This document shows positions 36,528 through 47,491 of a DNA stretch of 64,000 nucleotides, one piece after another (position 1 is the first letter of the stretch; every line of letters starts with the position of its first letter). A program made the translations under genes and the position numbers. Origin of the DNA: Helianthus annuus (taxonomy: Eukaryota > Streptophyta > Magnoliopsida > Asterales > Asteraceae); assembly GCF_002127325.2 (NCBI RefSeq), contig NC_035436.2, positions 21,980,883-22,044,882 of the forward strand, given 5' to 3'. The notes under the pieces were generated by a model. The model made no database searches, was not told the origin of the DNA, and was given only the letters and a program-made list of their open reading frames with translations.

Positions 36528-37150
36528 GTTGGTATCAGGGCCACTGGTTATAGTGAACTAGGTTTTAAAAATGTTTTTGTAAAACTAGACTATAACCGAA
36601 CACCTTCGAAAATCGATCATGACACTCAGCTCCAGATTGCAAGGTTCGTCTTTCGTATACTCATTGTACTACGTAACTAGTGGACACTTACATATGATAT
36701 TGCATGCTGGTGCATGTTAAACACGATAGTATGAACTTATGTATCCCTTGCACGTGTTATATGACTGATAGGGTGGTAATTCCCTAAACATTCGTGACTT
36801 ATGTTATGTGATGCTCTTTGTTTGCCATTCGAGTTGGGGGAACCATTCGACATGAGTTAGGAGGAGCTGAGATGAGCATGCAAATCACAATATTATTGTG
36901 GGTGCACACATAATAATAATGTGGGGTGCATGCGAGTCCCAGTGAGGCTTAACAAGTGAAGGAGGGGTTCCGCTCTGTTAATTGATCAGTGTGAAACGTA
37001 ACAAACTAATAGTAGTCATAACAGTGATCGTCTCCTACTCGAATGTGACTTTCTCACCTCTCTCTGAATTCTTTTGAATCTCAATGTTATCGAGTATTAC
37101 TTGAACGTCCCTTTGAACGCCTAGCGAACTAAGTAGAATGCTAGGTGCTT
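36528..37150 (+). other. Primer site and leader of element C
   Basis: The primer site TGGTATCAGGGCC (36530-36542) has one mismatch to the usual initiator-Met site (AGC changed to GGC). A post-primer stem (GGTTATAG/CTATAACC) spans 36546-36597. The leader is homologous to those of B and E from GACACTCAGCTCCAGATTGC onward and includes the GTGCAC-loop hairpin at 36886-36923. No gene. Confidence 0.75.
36886..36923 (+). other. Leader hairpin with GTGCAC loop, element C
   Basis: A stem of about 15 pairs with one internal A/A mismatch (arms CACAATATTATTGTG and CATAATAATAATGTG) closes the loop GGTGCACA. The hexamer GTGCAC is self-complementary and flanked by purines. I suggest a genome dimerisation or packaging element. 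Confidence 0.6.
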
Positions 37151-40100
37151 GTACGAACGTCCCTGAGTGGATGTTGCAGCGTCCATGATTGGTTTATACC
37201 CCTTTTCTTTCCCCCTCACTCCTCTTTGTTGTTGGAACTCAATATACCCACATCTCAGACCCTGAAGGGCGGTCACACCTGCAACACTCTGGAAACCTAC
37301 CGTGTTTTACCCAGTCAACTTGTAAGAACGATGGGCATAAGGGTAAATTTAGTACTCTACCGACTTCAGCATTTGAACGACTCCAATTATTGACAATGAA
37401 CATCAACGATTTGACTCCAAACGAATCCTTAATTCTAGTCAGCAACTTATGGGAGCCGACTTTTATGAATCAATCGAAACGTAAACGATGACAAGCGACC
37501 AGGATGTGGACTGTGTAACTTCCAACACAACGAGTAGCACCCTGGAACTTAGCACGAAATATGAAGAGATGGACATCGTTGGTGAAGGATCGTAGAGTCC
37601 TGTTTCGAGCAACAACATTAGAAGCAACAACTATCGTGACATCAAGGTACTTGTAATAGTAGCTTACAGTATGGAAATGAAGGTGCCTACGGCATGTAAT
37701 GGCAGTTGATAATTCAAGACGACAACAACCAAGGGAGCGATGACATTATGGTAGAAATCCGTGTGATTGTAACAATAACACCGGCAGTGGTGCTCGCGAA
37801 AGGATATTTAGGATTGACATGGGCGACGGCAGGACAATAACAACATGATAGTTCGGATGGAAAGCAAATCGCTTCGGCTCGATTCCGTTTAACCCTGATG
37901 CTTCTTGAAACCAAACTTGTTATGAAACCGGCTGATGGCAGGTCAGCGGAAACCGCATATGTTAGTTGGGATGCAAACTCGATATTGCGGGGGACAGACA
38001 TTCGACACCGGTGTTACCTCTGCTATCCTTGGCAGTTACGGCGCAATAGTTAGTGTTGGTGGGTTATTAGGACATATCGCCCGGACGTACCCAGTGAGAA
38101 GAAATTTAGCATCACTATATGCTCTAAAGTACCAGAGTGGTGAAAAGATTAGCATCATGTCAGTAATGACAGCCTCGAAAGCGCCTATGGAAGGAGGACC
38201 TCACTGTATTAGCAACTATATCTAATGATCAGACTAAGTAAAATAGGATCGAGGACCCACCGATTGTTGTGACTCATCTCAAAGTGAAATTGGAGGAGCT
38301 TTCAGGTCTACTACCACAACTATTAGACAGAAACTCAGTGATCTCACGATTAGAGGGAGCTCCGAATACTCATACTCTTACCGCCTTACACCAGAAGGGT
38401 TGCAAGAACCGTGTAATCTACTACGAGAATTGTTGCACAAGAGTTTGGTGGACCTAATTCTCACTTTGGGAAGCCCCAGTTATATCCGTGAAGATAAGCC
38501 TTTTTGTGTGTACGTACCAATTATCGAGCACCCATCGAGACGACAGTTGAGAACCATTTGCCGCGGCCATGTATCGAAAACCGATCGACTAGTTACAAGA
38601 GACGAGCTTTCATTCAAGGATTAACTTACGAGCGCATTATTATCAGATGGAAACCCAAGGGGAGAAAGTTCTTAAAGAAGCTTACCAGACGCAATTCGGC
38701 CATACAACTTTGCACTCCAAGACCTTTAGAGCGATCATCACACCAGCAGCCTCATAGATCATGTGAACCGACCGTGCTATTGGGTGACATTTTGAACCCT
38801 TTTCGGGGGGAAAGCAACAACATGGACAACTTTTTATCCTATTTGGGAGGTCCTGATGGAGGAGCCGCATCACGCGAAGTCTTGATAAATGTAGCTTCTG
38901 AATTCGAGAGGTACCTTTTGGGTAATGTAATCAACAAAGTGGGAATGCACGTGAATCTCGCTAAGACCCGTTTTCTTTGGAAATTGATCGACACTAAAAG
39001 TCCTTCGAGGATACAACGATTTCTTGGTTCCGCTTGATTTATCACAGGAATTTCGAAGGCCGCATAGCTTAGATCCCTTTAGCACAGCGGGGTGTCATGT
39101 TCGCGAAAGACAGAACATGAGGACGTCTCTTCAGCTTTCGAATCCTAATTCAGTAAGGTACTGAGCCTCATTTATACCCAAGGGCATGGGTAATACAGTG
39201 GTATATCATTATGTTTTGAATCAGAGTCCCAGTTACACGTCGACGCAACACGAGAGAGTAAAGACTTACGAAGAACTGCATGACACACAACTGGTGGTGG
39301 AAACCGTGGTCTTTGGAGTTACACGGAGGCATTACTTGGACGGTACCAAATGCATACTTAGACCGACCACAAGGGCCTTCCGTGTACTCTGGTTTCGAAA
39401 GAGCTAAATCAGTAAATGGCATCGTTGGATGGAACTTCTGGGCGGATTACGACTGTGGAACCTGAACGTGTATGGACCTTGCAGCTCGCCATCGACTCCA
39501 ACCCACCTGACCCAACTCGTTCTGTACAAACTAGGGAACTAACGGGAGAGAATTTTTTTAAGTTGAGTCCATGCGGGGCATGGGAGAGCAACCTTGGTGA
39601 AACGAACAATATTCATTAACTCATAGAACGACTATACATCTCATTTCACAGCAACGGTAGGGAGGCTGTGGTTAGCAAAACACACCGGCTTCGAAAATTC
39701 TATTCAACTGGATTTTAAAGAAAGATGTTTGGACATGTAAATCTTGTACTGATGATTGGGCATGAAAACCCGTCTAACAATGTATGGGTATGACTTTTGA
39801 CTTTGGGAAAAGTCAAGGCGAAGTATAAGAAACTGGCAACACCTATGTGGAAGATGGGAGCAGACTGCTATGAATGCTGCCCCTAGTCTATTTACAACTC
39901 GAAATGGAAACACAAACAGTAACAATCATTGATCGCTGAATATGACCAGCACACTTCCTTGCAGTCAAGGGAACTGATGAGTCTTCTCAGCTTGTGAAAA
40001 TTTCTCTGGAAGAGACGGATATTAGGCATGAGATGCCAACTCCTATTACCTATTGGACTATACCTAATTTAAGGCGGGCATGGCGCACACCTTTGACTCA

Positions 40101-40907
40101 CGTCTTGACATGAACATTACTTATTACTGTAGGACAATCGAACAAAGTGACGAACCATCTGAGCACACGAAGGCATGTTGTAAGTATGTGCATAACTGAC
40201 TCTAGTAAACGTTTGGGAAGGACACTTATCTTGGGAGAAGATCTAATACAACTGCACCATGATAGTATGCATACAGCCCATGTTGAGGCATAACCTGGAC
40301 AGTAACTCTAATCTCCTTGTTGGACTAATGTGGTTGACAACGTAATCGCAGGTCCAGGACTTGAGCTCAAAACTCTCGAACATTGCTTAGATCGGAAATT
40401 GTTTGATGGCAGCGCATGAGCGCTAGGAAAGCTGATTAGCTTAGGAAACACTGGGAGTTGTTGTAGGCAAATGTGTCATAATCGAAAGCATCACCCTGGG
40501 GGGGGGTGCGGTATGCTATAGAAAATATGGCAAGCTTACTTCACGACGCGTGAGACATTCGGATTACTGGAACAAACGGTGACTTGGCTCACAAACTCAG
40601 GCTAATTGATGAAACGGGATAACTATCGTAATGGTATGTATGCCCTAGGTTTAAGGCAGTGGTTGCCCGATGAAACCCTGGTGATACCCTTACCGGAATT
40701 TGAGGTCATCGGATCAGTTGTATATATCAGGGAATCTATCGAAAGCATGGGCTAAGAAGTCAAGGTTCGCTAGCATGAGTTATATGTCAATCGTGAGGGC
40801 TTGTTAAACTTCAATACGTGGACTGAAGTTCACATAGGAACGGAAGGATATGTTAAAACTTCAATCTTCTCAATTGTTCAAGGGATTGAACCAACTCTTG
40901 ATATCAC
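37151..40907 (+). pseudogene. Highly decayed gag-pol of element C
   Basis: No usable frame. Weak blocks still follow gag-pol order. Near 37920-38060 there is a protease-region echo. Around 38230-38400 GATCGAGGACCCACC lines up with the protease-RT linker. Around 38550-38640 there is an echo of the [13 protein letters not shown] segment. At 38920-39040 the reading VINKVGMHVN and RIQRFLGSA echoes [11 protein letters not shown] and IRQFLGLAG of RT. At 39290-39365 ELHDTQLVVETVVFGV and RHYLDGTKC echo RNase H. Much of the rest, including most of the integrase, cannot be assigned by eye. The decay is of many kinds (substitutions and indels). It contrasts with the near-identical LTRs. Confidence 0.65.
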
Positions 40908-41064
40908 TGGTGAATTTCGGGACGAAATTTCTTTCAAGTTGGGGAGGATGTGACACCCCAGGAAAACCAGCAAACGATATAACTTACCTAGCTTTAACTT
41001 ATCTAGCTTTCTCAGTGAGTGCGTACCAAATTTCGGAACGAAATTTCTTTTTAGTTGGGGATAC
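40908..41064 (+). other. Doubled polypurine-tract module of element C
   Basis: The first copy has the palindrome at 40913-40930, then CAAGTTGGGGAGGATGTGAC. The second has AAATTTCGGAACGAAATTT at 41028-41046, then TTAGTTGGGGATAC directly before the 3' LTR. The loop bases differ (GGA and GAA) but the arms are kept. The first copy looks like a relic of a tract plus LTR start. Confidence 0.7.
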
Positions 41065-43375
41065 TGTGACAACTCGTAATTCCGAACCTACCTTTGTGTA
41101 ACATTCGTGAACACGACACGACTTTATGAACTTGACTGATTACTTTATGAACTTGACTGATTATGTGAATAATATGATTGATGAATACATGATATGTTGT
41201 TATGTGGATGTGTGCTATGTATGTATGTGTATAATGAACCAACCGCACAACACACACACTCGAACACACAAGGCCATTGGGCCGTATTGCTTGCTCTCGG
41301 ATCAAAAGGGCAGCCCAAGAGTGGGTCGGCCCATCCCCCTAAATCGATTAACACATGAGATGTGGTAACCATCTCATATTTTACAAAAACACACAAGTCA
41401 CAAAAACCCTAGCTCTCTCTCTCGCCCTCTCACGAACTGAAGGCAGCCAAGCATTTCTCCTTCACCGAAGATCATTGTGGTCGGATCAATCCCATCCTCT
41501 TTTCAATCGGTTAGTGTTTATATGATTGATGATGTTAGGATATGTGTGCTATGATAATCTTGTATGATAAACTAGGGTTCTTGATAGCATGTTGATTTTG
41601 TTGATAATTGATTGTGTTTTGTTAATCGGCTCGCATGAATGTCATATATGATTAACCTAAGAATTGATGACCTTGTGATGTTACCGAATAGATAAGCAAT
41701 CGGCTGTGATGTGGTTGAACTCGAATATTATGTGTAAGTTCTAGGGTTAATTCAATTAAATGGTGTGGAATGAATTAGTGTTCATGTCTTGTTCGATTAG
41801 GGTTCATGTGATTTGGATATAACAACCTTGTTTTGATCGATGGTAGGTTGTTTGGATAGAAAGGAAACTGTTAATTGATTGAAACATGGAAACTTTGGTA
41901 TGATTGTAACCGAATAACATAAAACCCGGATGTGGAACCAATCGCACAAACCGGACACGCATGTAATATCGCACAAGTTAGGTACAATTGGATAAGCACA
42001 GTGTACTACGTCACATTGCATGATCGTACAAGATCTTGTGGATCGCACAAGACAGTGCCGATCGCACAAGATCTTGGGCCACACACGGATCACTTAAACT
42101 ATTTCGCTATTGGGCCTTAAGCCCAATCCCAATCACACAACTACCCGGATCGCACAACCCAATTCAGTCGCACAAGATCACTAATGGACCGAGCTTACTG
42201 TTGTATCGCACAAGTTGAATGGTTTGTTTAACCGTTGGGCCTTCAAGCCCAAACCTGATCACACAATCCGTCCGGGTCGCACAATCAACCTGGTCGTACA
42301 TGATGTTTAGATCGCACAAGCTTGTTAATTGTTTATCGATTGTTGGGCCGTATATGTGTGGACTGTTTATCTATTTGGGCCGATCACCATTAGACATATA
42401 AATTGCATAAGTTGAATGTGTTGCTTGACTGCTAAATGTTGCCATGATCCATTCGTGTTTGTAACGTGTTAACTCTGAGTAACCATACGTGCCTTACTTG
42501 AACCGAACCTGACTTGTATGGTAACCCTGTTAGGACATGATTGACTACTCTTAACTCAAGTAACTTTGGTATAATCTGCCGAGCAAACCAAGGTGAGTTC
42601 ATTGCATTTTCTCAAGCATGCGTCCCGGTGGTTTGGGACAACTGGTAAACATTTGGAAGGGAAACTTTGGGTAAACAACTTAATCGGTTTTGGTTATTGA
42701 ACATGGGATCTATCATCGGATTGCCTGGAGGGCAATGGGGTAATTAGTTGATAGCGCTATTAGGTGGGAAACCTCACACCGGGCCGTAAGGACGGGGGTG
42801 AACTAATTATCTGGGTTTCACTATGGTTGTTAAGAGGCACACTCCTCGGTTACGTAAGGGCGTTTTCCCTAGGGTAACTAGCGTGAACAACATAGTGGGT
42901 TGCTAAGAGGCACACTCCTCGGTTACGTAAGGGCGTAGTCCCTAGGGTAACTAGCATGAGCAACATCGTATCACAACGTTGAATCGCATTAACATACATC
43001 TGGTAACACAACACGTTAACAAAACCTTGAACTCACCAGCGTAGTCTGACACACTTGTTTGCATGCTTGTAGGTCGTTAACCTTGGAACATGGACTTGCT
43101 ATCTGGGAGTGCTGGAGTGGTCATGGATCGAGACTCTTGGATTCACTTATAAACAATACATTGATTTGATTATTATTATGAAACGATTGCTAAACGATTA
43201 CATGCTTCCGCTACACAACTTTTGAGAATTGATATCATGTTGACATCTTATTTTAGTAATTAATGTCATGGCTTATTTAAATATTTATCATTGGTTCAAT
43301 GTGATTGGTGGCTCGAACTCTGATGCGTAACACGCCTCGCGGGGTTTCCGCAGGTGGAATTTTGGGGGTGTTACA
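41065..43375 (+). repeat. 3' LTR of element C
   Basis: 2311 bp, about 99% identical to the 5' LTR by eye. It ends GGGTGTTACA, then the target duplicate TAACT. The intron-like pair is at 42593-43072 and the ATCGCACAAG units at about 41940-42320. Confidence 0.94.
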
Positions 43376-43380
43376 TAACT

Positions 43381-43839
43381 AGTCTAAACATACATGGGAA
43401 ACTCCCACTAATCTTCGCAAACATGCCTGGAGGGCCATGATACAACTTATACGATACATGATTTACTAAACAAACATACGGTTTACGAAATGAACACTAT
43501 AACTAAACAACCAACTGTGAACTCGCTCAACTAGTTGTTGACTCTCTGTTACATGCCTTGCAGGTCGTTAGGTACACATGGAGCTTGCACTGGGAGGCGC
43601 GGTCGTTGTGGACATGGATCATGGATGCTATGTTAAACATTTTGACATTTCAAACTTATACTTTTGTTGGGTTTACTTTATGCTTCCGCTAAACATTGAA
43701 TCCATACTTTGTTTTGGGACACCTTTCATATTGTTGGTTGAATTACATTTACTATTGTTCAATATGATTGGTGGCTTGATCCTGTTCATGCCACGCCCCA
43801 TGCGGTGATACTCCGCGTGTGGATTTTGGGGGTGTGACA
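43381..43839 (+). repeat. 5' LTR of element D, right part
   Basis: Continues the D LTR after C and matches 63488-63946. It holds the acceptor-like TGCCTTGCAG (ending 43563), paired with the donor at 33921 on the other side of C. It ends GGGGGTGTGACA. A small ORF at 43578-43808 is repeated in the 3' LTR and has no sign of being a gene. Confidence 0.92.
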
Positions 43840-44144
43840 GATTGGTATCAGAGCCATTGGTTATAGAGAACTTGGTTTTAATAAGGGGAAAACATTTTTA
43901 TTAAAACAAGACTATAACCAGAACAGTGCTCAACGATCCGCAACGACGCTTCGCTCCACGTGCAAGACTCAACGCACTAGGTACTATGATTCATGTTTAC
44001 ATTCCCTACTTGCTAGATTACATAGAACTTTGCTCATGGTATGATTAGATAAACGTAACGAATACTGCTTGAGAACACTTATGTGCTTACTCTTTTCTGT
44101 CATCGCACTTTCCACGAACCTTTCTCACTTATGTTACCTTTGCT
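43840..44144 (+). other. Primer site, stem-loop and leader of element D
   Basis: TGGTATCAGAGCCATTGG (43843-43860) is an initiator-Met primer site. GGTTATAG (43859) pairs with CTATAACC (ending 43919), with TTTTAATAA/TTATTAAAA inside. The remaining leader is unlike that of B, C and E and lacks the GTGCAC hairpin. No gene. Confidence 0.82.
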
Positions 44145-45371
44145 ATGAAGATCATGGATGGACGCATTAACTTGACACAAGCCCAGTTGACGGCTCTCAT
44201 TAACGAACAAGTTGCTACGACACTTGCAGCTGCACAAGCAGGAGGTCAACACGCTCAGCCACCTGTTTGCACTTTCAAAAACTTCATGGACTGTCGTCCT
44301 AGCATATTCAGTGGCACGGAGGGAGTAGTTGGACTCCTCCATTGGTTTGAAAAACTCGAGTCTATGTTTGAGATGTGTGAATGCCCTGAGGCTCGTAGGG
44401 TGAAGTACGCCACTGGCACTCTAGAAGGAAAAGCGCTGACTTGGTGGAATGCGCAAGTTCAGATATTAGGGTTGGCAGCTGGTAACGCCACCCCTTGGAA
44501 TGATTTCAAAGAGCTGATCAAACGGGAATACTGCACACGTGATGACATCCACAAGTTAGAAGTGGAGTTCTTCCATCTAAAAATGACGGGGTCGGAAATT
44601 GAGGCGTATACTAAACGGTCAAATGAGCTGGCCGTCCTGTGTCCAACTATGGTGGACCCTCCTATCAGGCGTATAGAGTTGTATCTCAAAGGGCTAGCAC
44701 CAGAAATTCAAAGCCACGTGACATCGGCCAACCTTAATAATATCCAGGATATTCAACGTCTTGCACATCGCCTCACAGATCAGGCAGTGGAACAGAACAG
44801 GCTGCCTAAACGTATCAGTGCTACCGATGCTACTACTTCCGCTACTCCCAGTGATAACAAGCGGAAATGGGATGGGGATTCCAGCAAAGGTTCAGCTACA
44901 GCTCAGTCTCAAGTTCAGCAGCGCAAGACTGATAACTACCAGAGCCCTGGTCAGTAGTCTTTAGGTAATCAAAGACAGGGTGGATATCGAGGAAACCTCC
45001 CAAGGTGCAATACTTGCAACAAGCACCACAACGACCAATGCAACAAGGGTCGTTGTCAGCGGTGCCTCAAGATTGGTCATGAGGCTAAAGATTGCAGGAG
45101 CTCGCGACCTGTGAATCAGAAGCAGCAACAACAACCACCTGCTCCACGAAACCAGCAACAGAAGTAGCAAGGCAACAGGGGATGCTATCAATGTGGTGCT
45201 GAAAACCACCTCAAGCGAGACTGCCCACAGTTAAACCAGAACCAGAACAACAATAATAATTCGGGCAATGGCAACAACAACGGGGGAAACAATAATGGCA
45301 ACGATGCTAGGGGTCGTGTGTTCGTGCTGGGTCAGGGTGATGCAAGGAATGATCCTAACGTAGTGATGGGT
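44145..45371 (+). pseudogene. gag: gag of element D (capsid and zinc knuckles)
   Basis: The start at 44145 gives MKIMDGRINLTQAQ; the next Met, three codons on, is equally possible. The capsid has CTFKNFMDCRPSIF, VVGLLHWFEKLES, LTWWNAQVQIL and WNDFKELIKREYC. The nucleocapsid has CNTCNKHHNDQC, CQRCLKIGHEAKDC and CYQCGAENHLKRDC, the last two intact CX2CX4HX4C knuckles. In-frame stops: TAG at 44955-44957, TAG at 45165-45167 and TAG at 45372-45374 just before protease. Where A and E have a small intron, D reads straight through (QAGGQHAQPP), as if the intron had been lost or never present. Gag and protease are in one frame. Confidence 0.9.
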
Positions 45372-47491
45372 TAGTTTCTTCTTGACGACTTTTATGTTAC
45401 TGTTTTGTTTGATTCGGGTGCGGATACCAGTTACGTGTCTCTAAAAGTTAGTCAAATGTTAAAACGTACACCAACACCCCTAAACACCAAACATGTCGTA
45501 GAGTTAGCCAATGGTAAAAGTTTAGAAGCCACACACGTAGTCAAGGGTTGTAAAATCAGACTTTCTCCATCGATCTCATTCCTATAGTTCTGGGTAGTTT
45601 CGACATCGTCATTGGTATGGATTGGTTATCCCAACAACAAGCAGAGATCTTATGCAAGGAGAAGATTGTTCGTATTCCCCGTTCTGGTAAAGAACCTCTC
45701 GAAGTTCAAGGCGACAAGAGTGGTGCCATATGGCATCATCTCCTTCCTGAAGGCTCAGAAATGTTTGCGAAAGGGTCACACTGCCATTTTGGCACTTGTT
45801 ACAGACACATCGACGAAAGAGAAGAAATTAGAGGATATTCCAGTTGTACGTGATTTTCCTCAAGTGTTTCCTGAAGATTTACCTGGGCTACCGCCTCATC
45901 GCCAGGTCGAATTCCAGATTGAACTAGCTCCTGGAGCAGCACCAATAGCTCGTGCACCGTATCGCTTAGCTCCAACGGAACTTGAAGAACTGTCTAAGCA
46001 ACTGCAAGAACTCTTGGATAAGGGTTTTATTCATCCTAGCTCTTCGCCTTGGGGAGCTCTAGTATTATTCGTGAAGAAGAAAGACGGTACCTTCAGAATG
46101 TGCATTGATTACCGTGAACTCAACAAGGTGACTATGAAAAATCGTTATCCTCTTCCACGTATTGATGACTTGTTCGACCAGTTGCAGGGGTCGAGCTACT
46201 ACTCCAAGATAGATCTGAGGTCAGGTTACCATCAGCTGAGAGTCCGGGATGAGGACGTCTCCAAAACAGCATTCAGAACTAGCTACGGCCACTATGAGTT
46301 CCTTGTCATGCCTTTCGGGCTAACAAACGCACCGGCAGTCTTCATGGATCTCATGAACAGAGTGTGCAAGCCTTACCTAGACAAGTTTGTGATTGTTTTC
46401 ATCGACGACATCCTGATCTATTCCAAGAGTCAGGAGGAACACGAGCAGCATTTACGACTTATATTGGAACTTCTTCGAACAGAACAGCTGTATGCCAAGT
46501 TTTCAAAATGCGACTTCTGGCTTCGTAAAGTCCACTTTCTAGGCCATGTAGTAAACAAGGATGGGATTCATGTTGATCCATCAAAGGTAGACTCGATCAG
46601 GAACTGGCCTGCACCACGTACACCAACGAAAATACGCCAATTCTTGGGTTTGGCGGGTTATTACAGACGGTTCATCAAAGACTTCTCAAAGATTGTGCAG
46701 CCGCTTACACTACTGACACAGAAAGGTGTTACTTATCGTTGGGGTAGTACACAGGAAACAGCTTTTCAGCACTTAAAAGATAGACTCTGCAGCGCACCTA
46801 TTCTCTCATTGCCAGAGGGCACAAACGATTTTGTGGTCTACTACGACGCATCGATTCAGGGTCTTGGTTGTGTATTAATGCAACGGGATAAAGTTATTGC
46901 TTACACTTCGTGGCAACTTAAAGTTCATGAATGGAACTATACGACACATGATTTAGAACTGGGAGCTGTTGTTTTCGCGCTTAAGATGTGGCGACACTAC
47001 CTGTACGGTACCAAGTTCACTATCTACACCGATCACAGGAGTCTTGAGCATATCTTCAAGCAGAAGGAATTGAACATGCGACAACGTCGATGGGTCGAGT
47101 TACTGAACGATTACGAATGCGCTATCAAGTACTATCCAGGCAAAGCCAATGTTGTGGCTTTCGCCCTCAGTCGGAAAGACACTACGCCTAGACGCGTGCG
47201 AGCATTGCAACTTACTATTCAGTCTAGTCTTCCTGCACAGATACGAGATGCTCAGGTAGAAGCATTGAAACCAGAAAACGTCAGGGCTGAAGCCCTACGC
47301 GGCTCAAGGCAACGGTAAGAACAGAAGGAAGGCGGCGCCTATTATGTAACGGGGCGTATCTGGGTCCCACTTTATGGCAACTTACACGAGCTTGTAATGG
47401 ATGAAGCACATAAGTCTCGCTACTCGGTACATCCAGGTTCGGATAAAATGTACCACGATCTCAGAACTACGTATTGGTGGCCCAGCATGAA
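45372..47491 (+). pseudogene. pol: Protease, RT, RNase H and start of integrase of element D
   Basis: The protease site DSGAD (LFDSGADTSYVS) is in the gag frame at about 45408-45425. A frameshift near 45560 moves to another frame ([28 protein letters not shown]), and a two-base loss near 45730 returns the original frame for RT. RT shows [37 protein letters not shown] and FIDDILIY; RNase H shows [26 protein letters not shown] and TDHRSLEH. One oddity is [13 protein letters not shown], with Phe where relatives have Asp. A TAA at 47316-47318 interrupts the linker; the frame then continues through [14 protein letters not shown] and YWWPSM, where element E enters after ATGAA (47487-47491). Confidence 0.92.

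Larger units (their letters stand above)
34214..43375 (+). mobile_element. Element C: LTR retrotransposon with intact LTRs and a decayed interior, plus strand
   Basis: 9162 bp, bounded by the target duplication TAACT (34209-34213 and 43376-43380) within the 5' LTR of D. The two LTRs (2314 and 2311 bp) differ at only about 20 positions by eye. The 4.5-kb interior has a primer site, leader hairpins and a polypurine tract, but no open frame longer than about 180 codons. Its gag-pol can be recognised only as a faint, full-length echo. Recent transposition of a coding-dead element implies help in trans. Confidence 0.92.

Noticed and set aside
37145..39037. Several 80-177 codon ORFs in the interior of C
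   Set aside because: They are in mixed frames and strands and match no domain as wholes. The weak RT echoes cut across them, so they are chance openings in decayed gag-pol.
43578..43808. 76-codon hydrophobic ORF repeated at 63685-63915
   Set aside because: Also an LTR copy pair of D, spanning the acceptor-like region; no independent evidence of coding.
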